Shown: one piece after another, positions 27,740 to 37,100 of the stretch
How the letters are laid out: each line of letters starts with the position of its first letter
How positions within the stretch are numbered: the first letter of the stretch is position 1
Source: Ralstonia wenshanensis
Lineage (GTDB): Bacteria > Pseudomonadota > Gammaproteobacteria > Burkholderiales > Burkholderiaceae
Direction of reading: 5' to 3'
Length of the DNA: 64,000 nucleotides
Assembly: GCF_021173085.1 (NCBI RefSeq)
Contig: NZ_CP076413.1
Span: 1,054,001-1,118,000, forward strand
Translations under genes and position numbers: made by a program
The notes under the pieces: generated by a model
Database searches by the model: none
What the model was told of the DNA's origin: nothing
What the model saw: the letters and a program-made list of their open reading frames with translations, nothing else

Positions 27740-28285
27740 TCATTCGTGCTCCAACGTCGCCAGGTCGAGATAGCCTCGATACGCCGCGACCACGCCCAGT
27801 AACGGCACGCTGGCGCGTATGTTGAAGTGGAAGCGGTCACCGTCGCCGGATTCCTCGGCCAATACGGCCGGCCGCAGCCATGCTGGGCAGGGGATACCGA
27901 GGAAGCGCAAGCCTTGCAGGCGCATTTGCAACACACCGTGCTCTGCTTCGAGCGCAAAGAACAGACGCACCGCGCCGAGCCGCTCCGTGAGGCGCCCCTG
28001 CCGCAGCGACAAGGTTGAGCGCATCGTGTGTCGGGGAAAATCGCGCGTCCAGGTTTCTTCCATGGCGGCTGTTTGGAGCGTGACCCGGATCGGGCCACGC
28101 GTCGGTGTCCGTGGCGTGCGAATGCACCATGCAAGCACCCGTGCGAGGCGCGAGGCGGGCGGTTCTGTTTCGACTTCGCCGTGCAGGGTCACCACGCCGG
28201 TCATTCGGTGGAATGTCTGCACGGCCGGCGCTAGTTCCGCATATCGCGCGCCAAGCACAGTTTCGTAGAGCGACGGCGCGCGCAT
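27740..28285 (-). CDS. DUF4166 domain protein
   Basis: A 181-residue protein: 'SLYETVLGARYAELAPAVQTFH', 'GVVTLHGEVE', 'ETWTRDFPRH', 'TERLGAVRLFFALEAEHG' and 'FRFHFNI'-like 'DRFHFNIRASVPLLGVVAAY'. This is the pattern of DUF4166, a beta-rich domain of unknown function, sometimes fused to saccharopine-dehydrogenase-like proteins. It is on its own here and lies 8 bases downstream of the oxidoreductase gene 28294-29373, so the pair is probably cotranscribed. A short frame with signs of a frameshift follows its stop. Confidence 0.8.
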   Translation of the reverse strand: MRAPSLYETVLGARYAELAPAVQTFHRMTGVVTLHGEVETEPPASRLARVLAWCIRTPRTPTRGPIRVTLQTAAMEETWTRDFPRHTMRSTLSLRQGRLTERLGAVRLFFALEAEHGVLQMRLQGLRFLGIPCPAWLRPAVLAEESGDGDRFHFNIRASVPLLGVVAAYRGYLDLATLEHE

Positions 28286-28293
28286 GCGAGACC

Positions 28294-29373
28294 TTATTCC
28301 GCCGTTACATGCAGCTTCGTCTGCAGCCCCGCATCGTTGCTCGAATGCGTATGCACGAGCGTCTTATCCGGATTCGCGTAGCGGTATGCCCGGCGCAGCG
28401 CCATCGCCACCTCATGGAAGCCCGACAGAATCAGCTTCTGCTTGTTCGGATACAGCGCGATATCGCCTGCGGCGAACACCCCGGGGCGCGACGTCTCATA
28501 CGCCGTCGTTTCGACCGTGATGCGGCCCGCGCGCATCTCAACGCCCCAGTTGGCAATGGGCCCAGGCTCGGAAACCAGCCCATACAGCGCGATCAGTTCG
28601 TCGCAGGGCAGTACGGTTTCGCCGTCGCGCCCGCGGATGGCCGCGCCGGTGAGCGTGCCGTCGGGCGTGCTGTCCAGGCGCGAAATCATGCCGAGCACAA
28701 AATCCATTTCGCCGGCGGCGACGGCGGCGCGCATTTCAGCGACGCTCGCATCGGCGGCGCGAAAGCCCTCTCGCCGATGGACCAGCGTCACGCGTGCGGC
28801 CACCTTACGCAACGCGAGCGCCCAGTCGAGTGCGGAATCGCCGCCGCCTGCGATCACCACGCGCTTGCCCGCAAAGCGCGCGGTGTCGCGCACGGCATAG
28901 TGCAGATGGCGACCTTCCAGCGCGGCCGCTTCAGGCAAGGCCACGCGTTGTGGGGTGAACGCGCCGTTGCCCGCCGTGATGAGTACGGCGGCGCAGTCGA
29001 ACACGTCGCCGGCGCTGGTGGTGACGCGAAAGCGCTGGCCGTGCCCGCTTTCCAGCGTTTCGACGGTTTCGGCGCGGCGTCCGCAGAGGATGGGGTAGTT
29101 GAACGGCGCGCACTGGGCCATCAGCCGGTCGACGAGTTCCTGAGCTGTGCACGAGACCAGCGCCGGGATGTCGTAGATCGGTTTTTCCGGGTACAGCTCC
29201 GTGCATTGGCCGCCCGGGCGGTCCAATGCGTCCACCAGCACACACGACATGCCCAGCACGCCGGCCTGGAAGGCTGCAAATAGGCCCACCGGCCCAGCGC
29301 CCACGACGAGCACGTCGATGCGTTGCTCCAAGGGCTGAGGGAGATAGGCGGGGGCTGTGGCGGCGGAAGTCAT
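28294..29373 (-). CDS. Ferredoxin/flavodoxin--NADP reductase (thioredoxin-reductase-like)
   Basis: A 359-residue FAD/NAD(P) oxidoreductase. FAD-binding 'VLVVGAGPVGLFAAFQAGVL' at about 20-39, 'DRPGGQCTELYPEKPIYDIP' at about 51-70, NADPH-binding 'RVVIAGGGDSALDWAL' in the middle and 'GVFAAGDIALYPNKQKLI' near the end. It lacks the CxxC of thioredoxin reductase, which identifies the TrxR-like ferredoxin-NADP reductase class. It passes electrons between NADPH and ferredoxin or flavodoxin and could serve the FdxA encoded at 4.7 kb (inference). The start ATG at 29373 gives the family N-terminus. Confidence 0.9.
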   Translation of the reverse strand: MTSAATAPAYLPQPLEQRIDVLVVGAGPVGLFAAFQAGVLGMSCVLVDALDRPGGQCTELYPEKPIYDIPALVSCTAQELVDRLMAQCAPFNYPILCGRRAETVETLESGHGQRFRVTTSAGDVFDCAAVLITAGNGAFTPQRVALPEAAALEGRHLHYAVRDTARFAGKRVVIAGGGDSALDWALALRKVAARVTLVHRREGFRAADASVAEMRAAVAAGEMDFVLGMISRLDSTPDGTLTGAAIRGRDGETVLPCDELIALYGLVSEPGPIANWGVEMRAGRITVETTAYETSRPGVFAAGDIALYPNKQKLILSGFHEVAMALRRAYRYANPDKTLVHTHSSNDAGLQTKLHVTAE

Positions 29374-29525
29374 GGCAAAGCGTCGAGGACGAAACAATGC
29401 GACCACTATAGCCCGCAGCAAGCGCGTCGCCGTGAACACCGCCACGGGCAGTCGGGTCTTCCGAATGCCGATCTTTAGTTGGGGTGAGGCTCCCCGGTTG
29501 CGCGACGCAGCAGTAAAATGGCGGA

Positions 29526-30386
29526 ATGCCAAACCTCTCCGCCGCCTCCGCCCGAAATGCCGATCTGCACTGCCATTCCACGGTATCGGACGGCATGCTT
29601 GCTCCGCACGAAGTGGCCGCCCGTGCTGCTGCGCACGGTGTGACGCTCTGGGCATTGACCGACCACGACGAAGTGGGCGGGCAGGCCGCCGCGCGCGAGG
29701 CCGCAGCGGCGCTGGGCATGGACTACCTGCCGGGCGTAGAGATTTCCGTGACCTGGGCGGGGCGCACGCTGCACATCGTCGGCCTGGGTATCGACCCGGA
29801 TAACGCCGATCTGGTGCAGGGGCTGGAGCGAACACGCTCCGGTCGCTGCGCGCGTGCTGAAGACATCAGCGCCGCGCTGGCCAAGCTCGGCATCGAAGGC
29901 GCCTACGAAGGTGCATTGCGCTACGCCGGCAATCCCGACATGGTCTCGCGCACCCATTTCGCCCGCTTCCTGGTCGAGCATGGACACTGCCGCGACATCC
30001 ACGAAGTGTTTGACCGCTACCTGGGCGACGGCAAGCCGGGCTACGTGCCGCATCGCTGGGCGCGTCTGGCCGATGCGATCAACTGGATCAAGGGCGCGGG
30101 TGGGGTCGCGGTGATGGCGCATCCAGGACGCTACACGCTGTCGCTGGTCGAGCACGGCGCGCTGTTTGATGAATTCAAGGCGCTGGGCGGGGAGGGCGTC
30201 GAAGTCATCACCGGCAGCCATACGCCCGACCAATACGCGCTGTACGCCGACGTGGCCCGCCGTTACGGCCTGATGGCGTCGCGTGGTTCAGACTTCCATG
30301 GCCCGGGCGAGGGCCGTGTCGAACTCGGCACGCTGCCGCCGCTGCCTGACAACCTGACGCCGGTGTGGAACCGGTGGATGTCCTGA
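29526..30386 (+). CDS. PHP-domain phosphoesterase (RNase AM / YciV-like)
   Basis: A 286-residue PHP-domain protein. Metal motifs: 'ADLHCHSTVSDG' (I), 'LTDHDEV' (II), 'GVEISV' (III), 'MAHPGRY' and 'SDFHGP' (IV). Related enzymes hydrolyse 3',5'-nucleoside bisphosphates (pAp) and trim RNA 5' ends (RNase AM, formerly YciV/TrpH). It is the first gene of a tight run PHP-yciO-site-2 protease-trpS-methyltransferase, with 13 bases to the yciO-like gene. The start ATG is the first in frame before 'ADLHCH'. Confidence 0.92.
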   Translation: MPNLSAASARNADLHCHSTVSDGMLAPHEVAARAAAHGVTLWALTDHDEVGGQAAAREAAAALGMDYLPGVEISVTWAGRTLHIVGLGIDPDNADLVQGLERTRSGRCARAEDISAALAKLGIEGAYEGALRYAGNPDMVSRTHFARFLVEHGHCRDIHEVFDRYLGDGKPGYVPHRWARLADAINWIKGAGGVAVMAHPGRYTLSLVEHGALFDEFKALGGEGVEVITGSHTPDQYALYADVARRYGLMASRGSDFHGPGEGRVELGTLPPLPDNLTPVWNRWMS

Positions 30387-30399
30387 GCGCGCGGCTGCC

Positions 30400-31023
30400 A
30401 TGTCCCAGTTCTTCCAGATTCATCCGACTACGCCGCAAGGGCGCTTGGTTCGCCAGGCCGTGGAGATTATCCGTGCCGGTGGCCTTGTCGCGCTGCCCAC
30501 AGATTCCTGCTACGCACTCGCCTGCCATCTTGACGACAAATCGGCCGTCGAGCGCCTGCGCCGCGTTCGTGGCATCGACGAAAAGCATCACCTCACGCTG
30601 ATGTGCCGTGACCTTTCCGAGCTGGCCACGTTTGCGCGCGTCGACAACAAGCAGTACCGCGTGCTGAAGGCGGCCACGCCGGGGCCGTTCGTCTTCTTGC
30701 TGGAGGCGACCAAGGAGGTGCCGCGCCGGCTTTCGCATCCGTCGCGCAAGACCATCGGCCTGCGCGTACCGGAACACGCGATCCCGCTGGCGCTGATGGC
30801 AGAACTGGGTGAGCCGTTGCTCTCCGCCACGCTGCAACTGCCCGGCGATGACGAGCCGCTCAATGAGGCCGAGACCATTCGGGATCGGCTTGAAAAGCAG
30901 CTTGAACTCGTCATCGACGGCGGCCCGGCCCCGGCCGAACCCACCACCGTCATCGACCTGACGAGCGGCGAGCCCGAACTCGTAAGGCGCGGCCGAGGCG
31001 ATCCGGCCCGCGTGGGCTTGTAG
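30400..31023 (+). CDS. YciO-type Sua5/YrdC family protein
   Basis: A 207-residue YrdC-fold protein: 'GGLVALPTDSCYALACHLDD', 'KHHLTLMCRDLSEL', 'PGPFVFLLEATKEVP', 'SHPSRKTIGLRVPEH' and 'ETIRDRLEKQLELVIDGG'. YrdC/Sua5 makes L-threonylcarbamoyl-AMP for t6A tRNA modification; YciO is a paralogue with weak or different activity, so the exact role is uncertain. It follows the PHP gene by 13 bases, the same pair as E. coli yciO-rnm. Confidence 0.9.
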   Translation: MSQFFQIHPTTPQGRLVRQAVEIIRAGGLVALPTDSCYALACHLDDKSAVERLRRVRGIDEKHHLTLMCRDLSELATFARVDNKQYRVLKAATPGPFVFLLEATKEVPRRLSHPSRKTIGLRVPEHAIPLALMAELGEPLLSATLQLPGDDEPLNEAETIRDRLEKQLELVIDGGPAPAEPTTVIDLTSGEPELVRRGRGDPARVGL

Positions 31024-31089
31024 GCGAGCGTTTGGTGCGCGCTTCGGTGGCGTCGTGCCGAGGCGCGCGCTTGCTACAATAGCTCGTCT

Positions 31090-31755
31090 ATGGACCCCAC
31101 ACTGATCCAAAACATCGCGGTTTACGCGATTCCCGTCCTGTTTGCCATCACGCTGCATGAGGCGGCGCATGGCTATGTCGCCAAGCATTTCGGCGACGAT
31201 ACGGCCTATGTCATGGGCCGCATCAGCATCAATCCGCTGCGGCACATCGATCCGATCGGCACGATTGCGATGCCGCTGCTGCTGTATTTCGCCACCAAGG
31301 GCGCGTTTGTGTTCGGCTATGCCAAGCCGGTGCCCGTGCGCTTCGGCCGTTTGCGTGATCCGCGCTGGCATGGCATGTGGGTGGCGCTGGCCGGGCCCGC
31401 TACCAACTTTGTCCAGGCGATCTTCTGGGGTGTGCTGGCGGTTGTGTTCGCGGTAGGCGGCGTGAACGACCCGTTCCTGATCGGCATGGCGCGCGCTGGC
31501 ATTCTGGTCAATATGGTGATGGCGGCGTTCAACATGTTTCCGCTGCCGCCGCTTGATGGCGGGCGCGTGCTGGCGGCACTCCTGCCGCCTCGGCTGGCGC
31601 TTGGCCTCTCGCGCATCGAACCGTTCGGTTTCTTCATCGTGATGGCACTGATCATTTCCAACGTCATCACCAATGTCTGGATGCGCCCGATCATGGCGCT
31701 GCTGTTTCAACTGCTGCAGTGGATCCTGAGTCCGCTGCAAATGCTGTTTTCCTGA
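31090..31755 (+). CDS. Site-2 protease family protein (M50)
   Basis: A 221-residue integral membrane zinc protease with about five to six membrane segments. The active site 'LHEAAHGY' has H23-E24-x-x-H27 inside the first helix, and the third ligand is in 'FPLPPLDGGRVLAALL' (Asp). It is the short form without PDZ or CBS domains. Substrates are unknown; S2P enzymes cut transmembrane helices. TACAAT at 31075-31080 lies 10 bases before the ATG, too close to serve as a standard promoter with a ribosome site, so read-through from yciO is likely. It lies 21 bases before trpS. Confidence 0.9.
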   Translation: MDPTLIQNIAVYAIPVLFAITLHEAAHGYVAKHFGDDTAYVMGRISINPLRHIDPIGTIAMPLLLYFATKGAFVFGYAKPVPVRFGRLRDPRWHGMWVALAGPATNFVQAIFWGVLAVVFAVGGVNDPFLIGMARAGILVNMVMAAFNMFPLPPLDGGRVLAALLPPRLALGLSRIEPFGFFIVMALIISNVITNVWMRPIMALLFQLLQWILSPLQMLFS

Positions 31756-31776
31756 GTCTTCAACTCCATTTCCCAC

Positions 31777-32979
31777 ATGTTTCCTGACCGCGTTCTCTCC
31801 GGCATGCGTCCGACCGGTGCTCTGCACCTGGGGCATTACCACGGCGTCCTGAAAAACTGGGTTCGGCTGCAAGCCGAGTACCCATGCTTCTTCTTCGTCG
31901 CCGACTGGCATGCGCTGACCACGCATTACGAGTCGCCCGAGGTGATCGCGGAATCGGTGTGGGAAATGTTGATTGACTGGCTCGCCGCCGGCGTCGATCC
32001 GACCCAGGCCACGCTGTTCATCCAGAGCCGTGTGCCCGAGCACGCAGAGCTGTTCCTGCTGCTCTCGATGGGCACACCGCTGGGCTGGCTGGAACGCGTG
32101 CCGACGTACAAGGACCAGATCGAGAAGCTCAAGGAAAAAGACCTCTCCACCTATGGCTTCCTCGGCTACCCTTTGCTGCAGGCCGCGGACATCCTGATTT
32201 ACCGCGCCGGCTTCGTCCCCGTGGGTGAAGACCAGGTGCCGCACGTCGAGATGACGCGCGAAGTCGCCCGCCGCTTCAACTACCTCTACGGTCGTGAACC
32301 GGGCTTCGAAGAGAAGGCGCTGGAAGCGGCCAAGAAGCTCGGCGGCAAGCGCGCCAAGCTGTATCTGGAACTGCGCACGGCCTACCAGGAGCGCGGCGAA
32401 GACGAAGCCCTGGAGCAGGCCCGCGCGCTGCTGGCCGAGTCGCAGAGCCTCTCGATGGGCGACCGCGAACGCCTGTTTGGTTACCTGGAAGGCGCCCGCA
32501 AGATCATCCTGCCCGAGCCGCAGGTGCTGCTGACCGAGGCGTCGCGCATGCCGGGTCTTGATGGCCAGAAGATGTCCAAGTCTTACGGCAACACGATCCG
32601 CATGCGCGAGGACAAGGAAACTGTCGAGAAAAAGGTTCGTACCATGCCGACCGACCCCGCCCGCGTGCGCCGCACCGATCCGGGCGACCCGGACAAGTGC
32701 CCGGTCTGGCAACTGCACCAGGTCTACTCCGACGCCGACACGAAAGAGTGGGTGCAGAAGGGCTGCCGCAGCGCCGGCATCGGCTGCCTGGAGTGCAAGC
32801 AGCCTGTGATCGAGGGCATTCTGCGCGAACAACAGCCGATGCTCGAACGCGCCCAGAAATACATGGACGATCCGTCGCTGCTGCGCGCCATCATCGCCGA
32901 TGGCTGTGATAACGCGCGCAAGGTCACGCAAGAGACCATGCGCGAGGTGCGCGAGGCGATGGGTCTGACGTATAGCTGA
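31777..32979 (+). CDS. trpS: Tryptophanyl-tRNA synthetase (long form)
   Basis: A 400-residue class I synthetase. The HIGH-type motif is 'ALHLGHYHG' (15-23) and the KMSKS motif 'GQKMSKS' (263-269). At about 177-245 there is an insertion of some 60-70 residues ('EEKALEAAKKLGGKRAK', 'ALEQARALLAESQSLS') that the 330-residue E. coli enzyme lacks; a Cys-bearing segment 'CRSAGIGCLECK' follows near 327-338. Both are features of the betaproteobacterial form. It charges tRNA-Trp in the cytoplasm and sits 21 bases after the protease gene. Confidence 0.96.
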   Translation: MFPDRVLSGMRPTGALHLGHYHGVLKNWVRLQAEYPCFFFVADWHALTTHYESPEVIAESVWEMLIDWLAAGVDPTQATLFIQSRVPEHAELFLLLSMGTPLGWLERVPTYKDQIEKLKEKDLSTYGFLGYPLLQAADILIYRAGFVPVGEDQVPHVEMTREVARRFNYLYGREPGFEEKALEAAKKLGGKRAKLYLELRTAYQERGEDEALEQARALLAESQSLSMGDRERLFGYLEGARKIILPEPQVLLTEASRMPGLDGQKMSKSYGNTIRMREDKETVEKKVRTMPTDPARVRRTDPGDPDKCPVWQLHQVYSDADTKEWVQKGCRSAGIGCLECKQPVIEGILREQQPMLERAQKYMDDPSLLRAIIADGCDNARKVTQETMREVREAMGLTYS

Positions 32980-32989
32980 TGGGCCGTTG

Positions 32990-33556
32990 ATGTCTGCTGT
33001 CGCATTGGATCCGCACACGCTTGCTGCGCCGTCACCGTGGGTGGTACGGTGGGCGGCTGAACTACCGGCCGGCGCCTCCGTGCTGGATGTGGCTTGCGGC
33101 AGCGGCCGCCACGCACGTTGGCTTGCTGCACGCGGCCTGCAAGTGACGGGCATCGATCGTGACGCGGCAGCGCTTTCGGGCCTCGCGGGCATCGCCCAAA
33201 CCATCGTCGCCGACATCGAAGGAAACCCGTGGCCGTTGCCCGCTGGGGCCACTTTCGATGCCGTTGTGGTCACGAATTACTTGCATCGACCGCTCTGGCC
33301 GCGCTTGCTTGCGTCCGTCGCGCCGGGCGGCCGCCTGATCTACGAAACCTTCGCCATCGGAAACGAAACCGTCGGGAAGCCGTCCAATCCGGCATTCCTG
33401 CTGGCGCCGGGCGAATTGCTCGATGCCGTGCGCGGCCAACTGCGGGTGATCGGCTATGAGGACGGCTTCCTCGTAGCGCCCCGAGAAGCTTACGTGCAGC
33501 GGGTTTGCGCGGTTCGCGAGCCGGCCGGGTCGGTTGCGCCGCGCTACGCACTTTGA
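32990..33556 (+). CDS. SAM-dependent methyltransferase
   Basis: A 188-residue class I methyltransferase: 'SVLDVACGSGRHARWLAARG' (motif I), 'VTGIDRDAAALSGL' (acidic ribose contact), 'FDAVVVTNYLHRPLW' (motif IV) and 'VAPGGRLIYETFAIGNE'. The single domain with no substrate-binding extension leaves the target unknown; related proteins are annotated TehB/UbiE-like. The ATG at 32990 lies 10 bases after the trpS stop, so it ends the PHP-to-trpS run. Confidence 0.9.
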   Translation: MSAVALDPHTLAAPSPWVVRWAAELPAGASVLDVACGSGRHARWLAARGLQVTGIDRDAAALSGLAGIAQTIVADIEGNPWPLPAGATFDAVVVTNYLHRPLWPRLLASVAPGGRLIYETFAIGNETVGKPSNPAFLLAPGELLDAVRGQLRVIGYEDGFLVAPREAYVQRVCAVREPAGSVAPRYAL

Positions 33557-33674
33557 AGTTGCTGAGGACGGCGGCTTACCCGTCTCTTGGCGGGTCCCAG
33601 ATGTGGCGAATCCGTTCTGACGATCCGGTACAATCCGACTGTTTACGTTCACGTTTTTGTCTGCTTTCGAAACC

Positions 33675-34559
<885 letters not shown>

Positions 34560-34630
34560 TTGTTTCAAGGCCCCTTCCAGACGCTTCTGGGCCCTTAAGC
34601 CATCGTTCTCATCTGAAGGATCGCAAGTCA

Positions 34631-35827
34631 ATGAAACTGCACCAAACCCGTCGCGGGGCTGTGGCGACGTCCGCTCAACTGTTGCTGGCCGCGCTGTCGG
34701 TTGCCCTGATTTCCGGTTGCGATACCGTCAATGAGGCGATGCAGCCGGACCGCATCGATTACAAATCGCAGGCCAAGAAGGGCCCGACGCTTGAAATCCC
34801 GCCCGACCTGACCGGCATCCAGGCTGATCGCCGCTATGCCGCGCCGGACACGGGCACGACCACGCTGTCGGCCTACACGTCGACGGCGCCCAAGGTAACG
34901 ACGCCTGGCTCGGGCACCGACAACGTGCTGCCGGCCGTGTCCGATATGCGCATCGAGCGCGATGGCAATCAGCGCTGGCTGGTCGTGAAGACCACGCCGG
35001 ATGCTCTGTGGCCGCAATTGCGCACCTTCTGGCAAGAGCTGGGTTTCCTGCTGGTGATCGATTCGCCCGAGACCGGCATCATGGAAACCGACTGGGCCGA
35101 GAACCGCGCGAAGATTCCGCAGGACATCATCCGCCGCACTGTCGGCAAGGTGTTCGATGGTCTGTACTCGACGTCGGAACGCGACAAGTTCCGCACTCGC
35201 ATCGAGAAGGGCCCGAATGGCACGGTCGAGGTCTACATCTCGCACCGCGGTGCGCAGGAACAACTGGTCGGTTCGTCCAAGGACCAGACTGTGTGGACAC
35301 CGCGTCCGGCCGATCCCGAACTCGAAGCCGAATTCCTCTCGCGCCTGATGCAGCGTCTGGGTGCCAGCAAGGAAGCCGCACAGCAGAAGCTTGCACAAAC
35401 GCAGGCTGCGCATCCGGTGCAAGACGGCACGAAGGCTGAACCGGCCCCGCGTACCGGCCCGTCGCTGCTGACGCAATCGAATGGCCAGCCGGTTCTCCAG
35501 GTGCCGGAGCCTTTTGATCGCGCCTGGCGTACCGTGGGTCTGGCGCTGGACCGCGTGAACTTCACCGTGGATGATCGCGACCGCTCGCAAGGCGTGTACT
35601 TCGTCCGCTACGCCGATACGCGCGCCGAAGCCAACGCACCTGGCTTCTTCTCGCGCCTGTTCTCGGGCACGAAGATCGAAGACCTCAAGCGCGCCAAGCG
35701 TTACCGTGTGGTGGTGAAGGACGCAGGCACGTCGTCGACGGTGCTGGTGCAGAACGACGATGGCTCCGCGCAGACCGGCGACATCGGCAAGCGCATCCTG
35801 TCGCTGCTCGACGAGCAACTGCGGTAA
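34631..35827 (+). CDS. bamC: Outer-membrane assembly lipoprotein BamC
   Basis: A 398-residue lipoprotein: signal peptide 'LLLAALSVALISGCDT' with lipobox ISGC, an unstructured segment 'PDRIDYKSQAKKGPTLEIPP' that in E. coli binds BamD, then two helix-grip domains (about 110-215 and 285-395). The DapA-BamC order matches E. coli dapA-bamC (nlpB). It is a subunit of the BAM complex that inserts beta-barrel proteins. AAGGATCGCAAGTCA before the ATG at 34631 gives the ribosome site. The 71-base gap to dapA contains no strong terminator. Confidence 0.93.
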   Translation: MKLHQTRRGAVATSAQLLLAALSVALISGCDTVNEAMQPDRIDYKSQAKKGPTLEIPPDLTGIQADRRYAAPDTGTTTLSAYTSTAPKVTTPGSGTDNVLPAVSDMRIERDGNQRWLVVKTTPDALWPQLRTFWQELGFLLVIDSPETGIMETDWAENRAKIPQDIIRRTVGKVFDGLYSTSERDKFRTRIEKGPNGTVEVYISHRGAQEQLVGSSKDQTVWTPRPADPELEAEFLSRLMQRLGASKEAAQQKLAQTQAAHPVQDGTKAEPAPRTGPSLLTQSNGQPVLQVPEPFDRAWRTVGLALDRVNFTVDDRDRSQGVYFVRYADTRAEANAPGFFSRLFSGTKIEDLKRAKRYRVVVKDAGTSSTVLVQNDDGSAQTGDIGKRILSLLDEQLR

Positions 35828-35861
35828 TCGGCATCATGCAGTACGGCTGCCTGGGTGGGCG

Positions 35862-36647
35862 ATGACACTGAGATTCGCCAGCCTTGGCAGCGGCAGTGAA
35901 GGGAATGCGCTGCTCGTCGAATCCGCGAGCGGTGCGACGTGCACGCGCATTCTGCTGGATTGCGGATTCGGTATCCGCGAGACTGTGAGGCGGCTCGAAC
36001 GCCTGGGCTGTACGCCCGAATCCCTCAACGCCATCCTCGTCACGCACGAGCATAGCGATCACGTTGGCAGCGCCTATGCGTTTGCCGCCAAATTCAATAT
36101 TCCCGTCTGGACCAGCCACGGCACGTATCGCGCCACGGAAAACCTGCGCGGCGCTGACCGTGCGGCCGTGCGTTTCTGCCGCGCCGACGATATGTTCTGT
36201 GTTGGCGATCTGCAAATCTTGCCGTACACCGTGCCGCACGACGCGCGTGAACCACTGCAGTTTGTTTTCGATGACGGTGCGCGGCGCCTGGGGGTGCTTA
36301 CCGATGCCGGCATGTTGACGGAATACCTCTGCACCCACCTGACGGGCATGCACGCCCTCGTGCTCGAATGCAATCACGACCGGGAGATGCTGGCCAATTC
36401 AGCCTATCCCTGGTCATTGAAGCGTCGTATCGGTGGGGATTTTGGCCACCTGGCCAATGACATTGCCGCCGCGATCCTCACTCGCGTGCGCCATGACGCC
36501 TTGCATACTGTCGTGGCCGCGCATCTGTCCAAGCAGAACAACACACCGCTATTGGCAGCTGAGGCGATCGCAGTGCCGCTGGGTGCCAGCGTTGGAGACG
36601 TGCCGATCGCGGATCAGGAAGAAGGGTTGCCCTGGCGCACCGTTTGA
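35862..36647 (+). CDS. Metallo-beta-lactamase-fold hydrolase (YycJ/WalJ-like)
   Basis: A 261-residue MBL-fold protein: 'RFASLGSGSEGNALLVES', 'RILLDCGFGIRETVRRL', the metal motif 'VTHEHSDHVGS', 'VPHDAREP', 'LGVLTDAGM' and 'ECNHDREML', with 'AAHLSKQNN' as the last His. This set fits YycJ-type nucleases proposed to act in DNA repair; the substrate here is unproven. It follows bamC by 34 bases, so probably the same transcript. Confidence 0.88.
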   Translation: MTLRFASLGSGSEGNALLVESASGATCTRILLDCGFGIRETVRRLERLGCTPESLNAILVTHEHSDHVGSAYAFAAKFNIPVWTSHGTYRATENLRGADRAAVRFCRADDMFCVGDLQILPYTVPHDAREPLQFVFDDGARRLGVLTDAGMLTEYLCTHLTGMHALVLECNHDREMLANSAYPWSLKRRIGGDFGHLANDIAAAILTRVRHDALHTVVAAHLSKQNNTPLLAAEAIAVPLGASVGDVPIADQEEGLPWRTV

Positions 36648-36755
36648 GTGCGGCAGGACCGATCGGAGCGCTTTGTAAGATTCAGAAACAACTTTGAATA
36701 ACAGAGGGCCAGCGCGACTGCTGCCCGGATGCTCGAGCGCCAGTTTGCGCCCATA

Positions 36756-36787
36756 AAAAAAAGCCGACCCGAAGGTCGGCTTTTTTT
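36756..36787. terminator. Bidirectional terminator between MBL gene and small lipoprotein
   Basis: GCCGACC / GGTCGGC stem with CGAA loop flanked by seven A and seven T, so it can stop transcription from both converging genes. Confidence 0.9.
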
Positions 36788-36805
36788 GTCTCGCGAGAAA
36801 CGCGA

Positions 36806-37048
36806 TTATTGCTTGGCAGCCGGAGCCGAAGCAGCAGCGTCCGAAGCAGCCGGAGCAGCAGCGGCGTCCGAAGCGGCCGGGGCAGCCGGAGCCGATGCAG
36901 CGGCGTCCGAAGCAGCAGGAGCAGCCGGAGCAGCAGCCGGAGCCGAAGCTTCCGGAGCAGCTGCCGGAGCAGCAGCTTCTTCCTTCTTACCGCAAGCAGC
37001 CAGAGCCACAGCAGCCATCAGCGAGGCGATCAGGAGAGACTTTTTCAT
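36806..37048 (-). CDS. Small Ala/Pro-rich lipoprotein with internal repeats
   Basis: An 80-residue protein: MKKSLLIASLMAAVALAAC is a lipoprotein signal with perfect lipobox LAAC, Cys-19 being the first mature residue. The mature part starts GKKEEAAAP and is then only Ala, Pro, Ser, Asp and a few Glu, including three copies of 'PAASDAA'. No fold is expected; it is probably a flexible envelope tether or an abundant small lipoprotein. AAGGATCG is the ribosome site, and it has its own promoter, an 18-bp palindrome in the leader and its own terminator. No characterised family is recognised. Confidence 0.82.
   Translation of the reverse strand: MKKSLLIASLMAAVALAACGKKEEAAAPAAAPEASAPAAAPAAPAASDAAASAPAAPAASDAAAAPAASDAAASAPAAKQ
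36826..36960 (-). repeat. Degenerate tandem repeat coding for PAASDAA units
   Basis: Three imperfect copies of a GCAGCGTCCGAAGC-type unit on the plus strand encode the repeated Ala-Ser-Asp-Ala blocks of the small lipoprotein. Variation in copy number between strains would be expected. Confidence 0.6.
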
Positions 37049-37100
37049 TTTTTCGATCCTTAAACTGAATATGGAAAGCGGACAACAAAAAGGGCGATGA

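Noticed and set aside
30208-33273. 1021-codon open frame on the minus strand
   Set aside because: It is antisense to yciO, the site-2 protease and trpS, which have clear family motifs. Long antisense frames are common at this GC content and this one shows no family motif.
36826-36960. Tandem repeats as a CRISPR array
   Set aside because: The repeats are in frame inside a small lipoprotein gene, have no unique spacers and no cas genes nearby.
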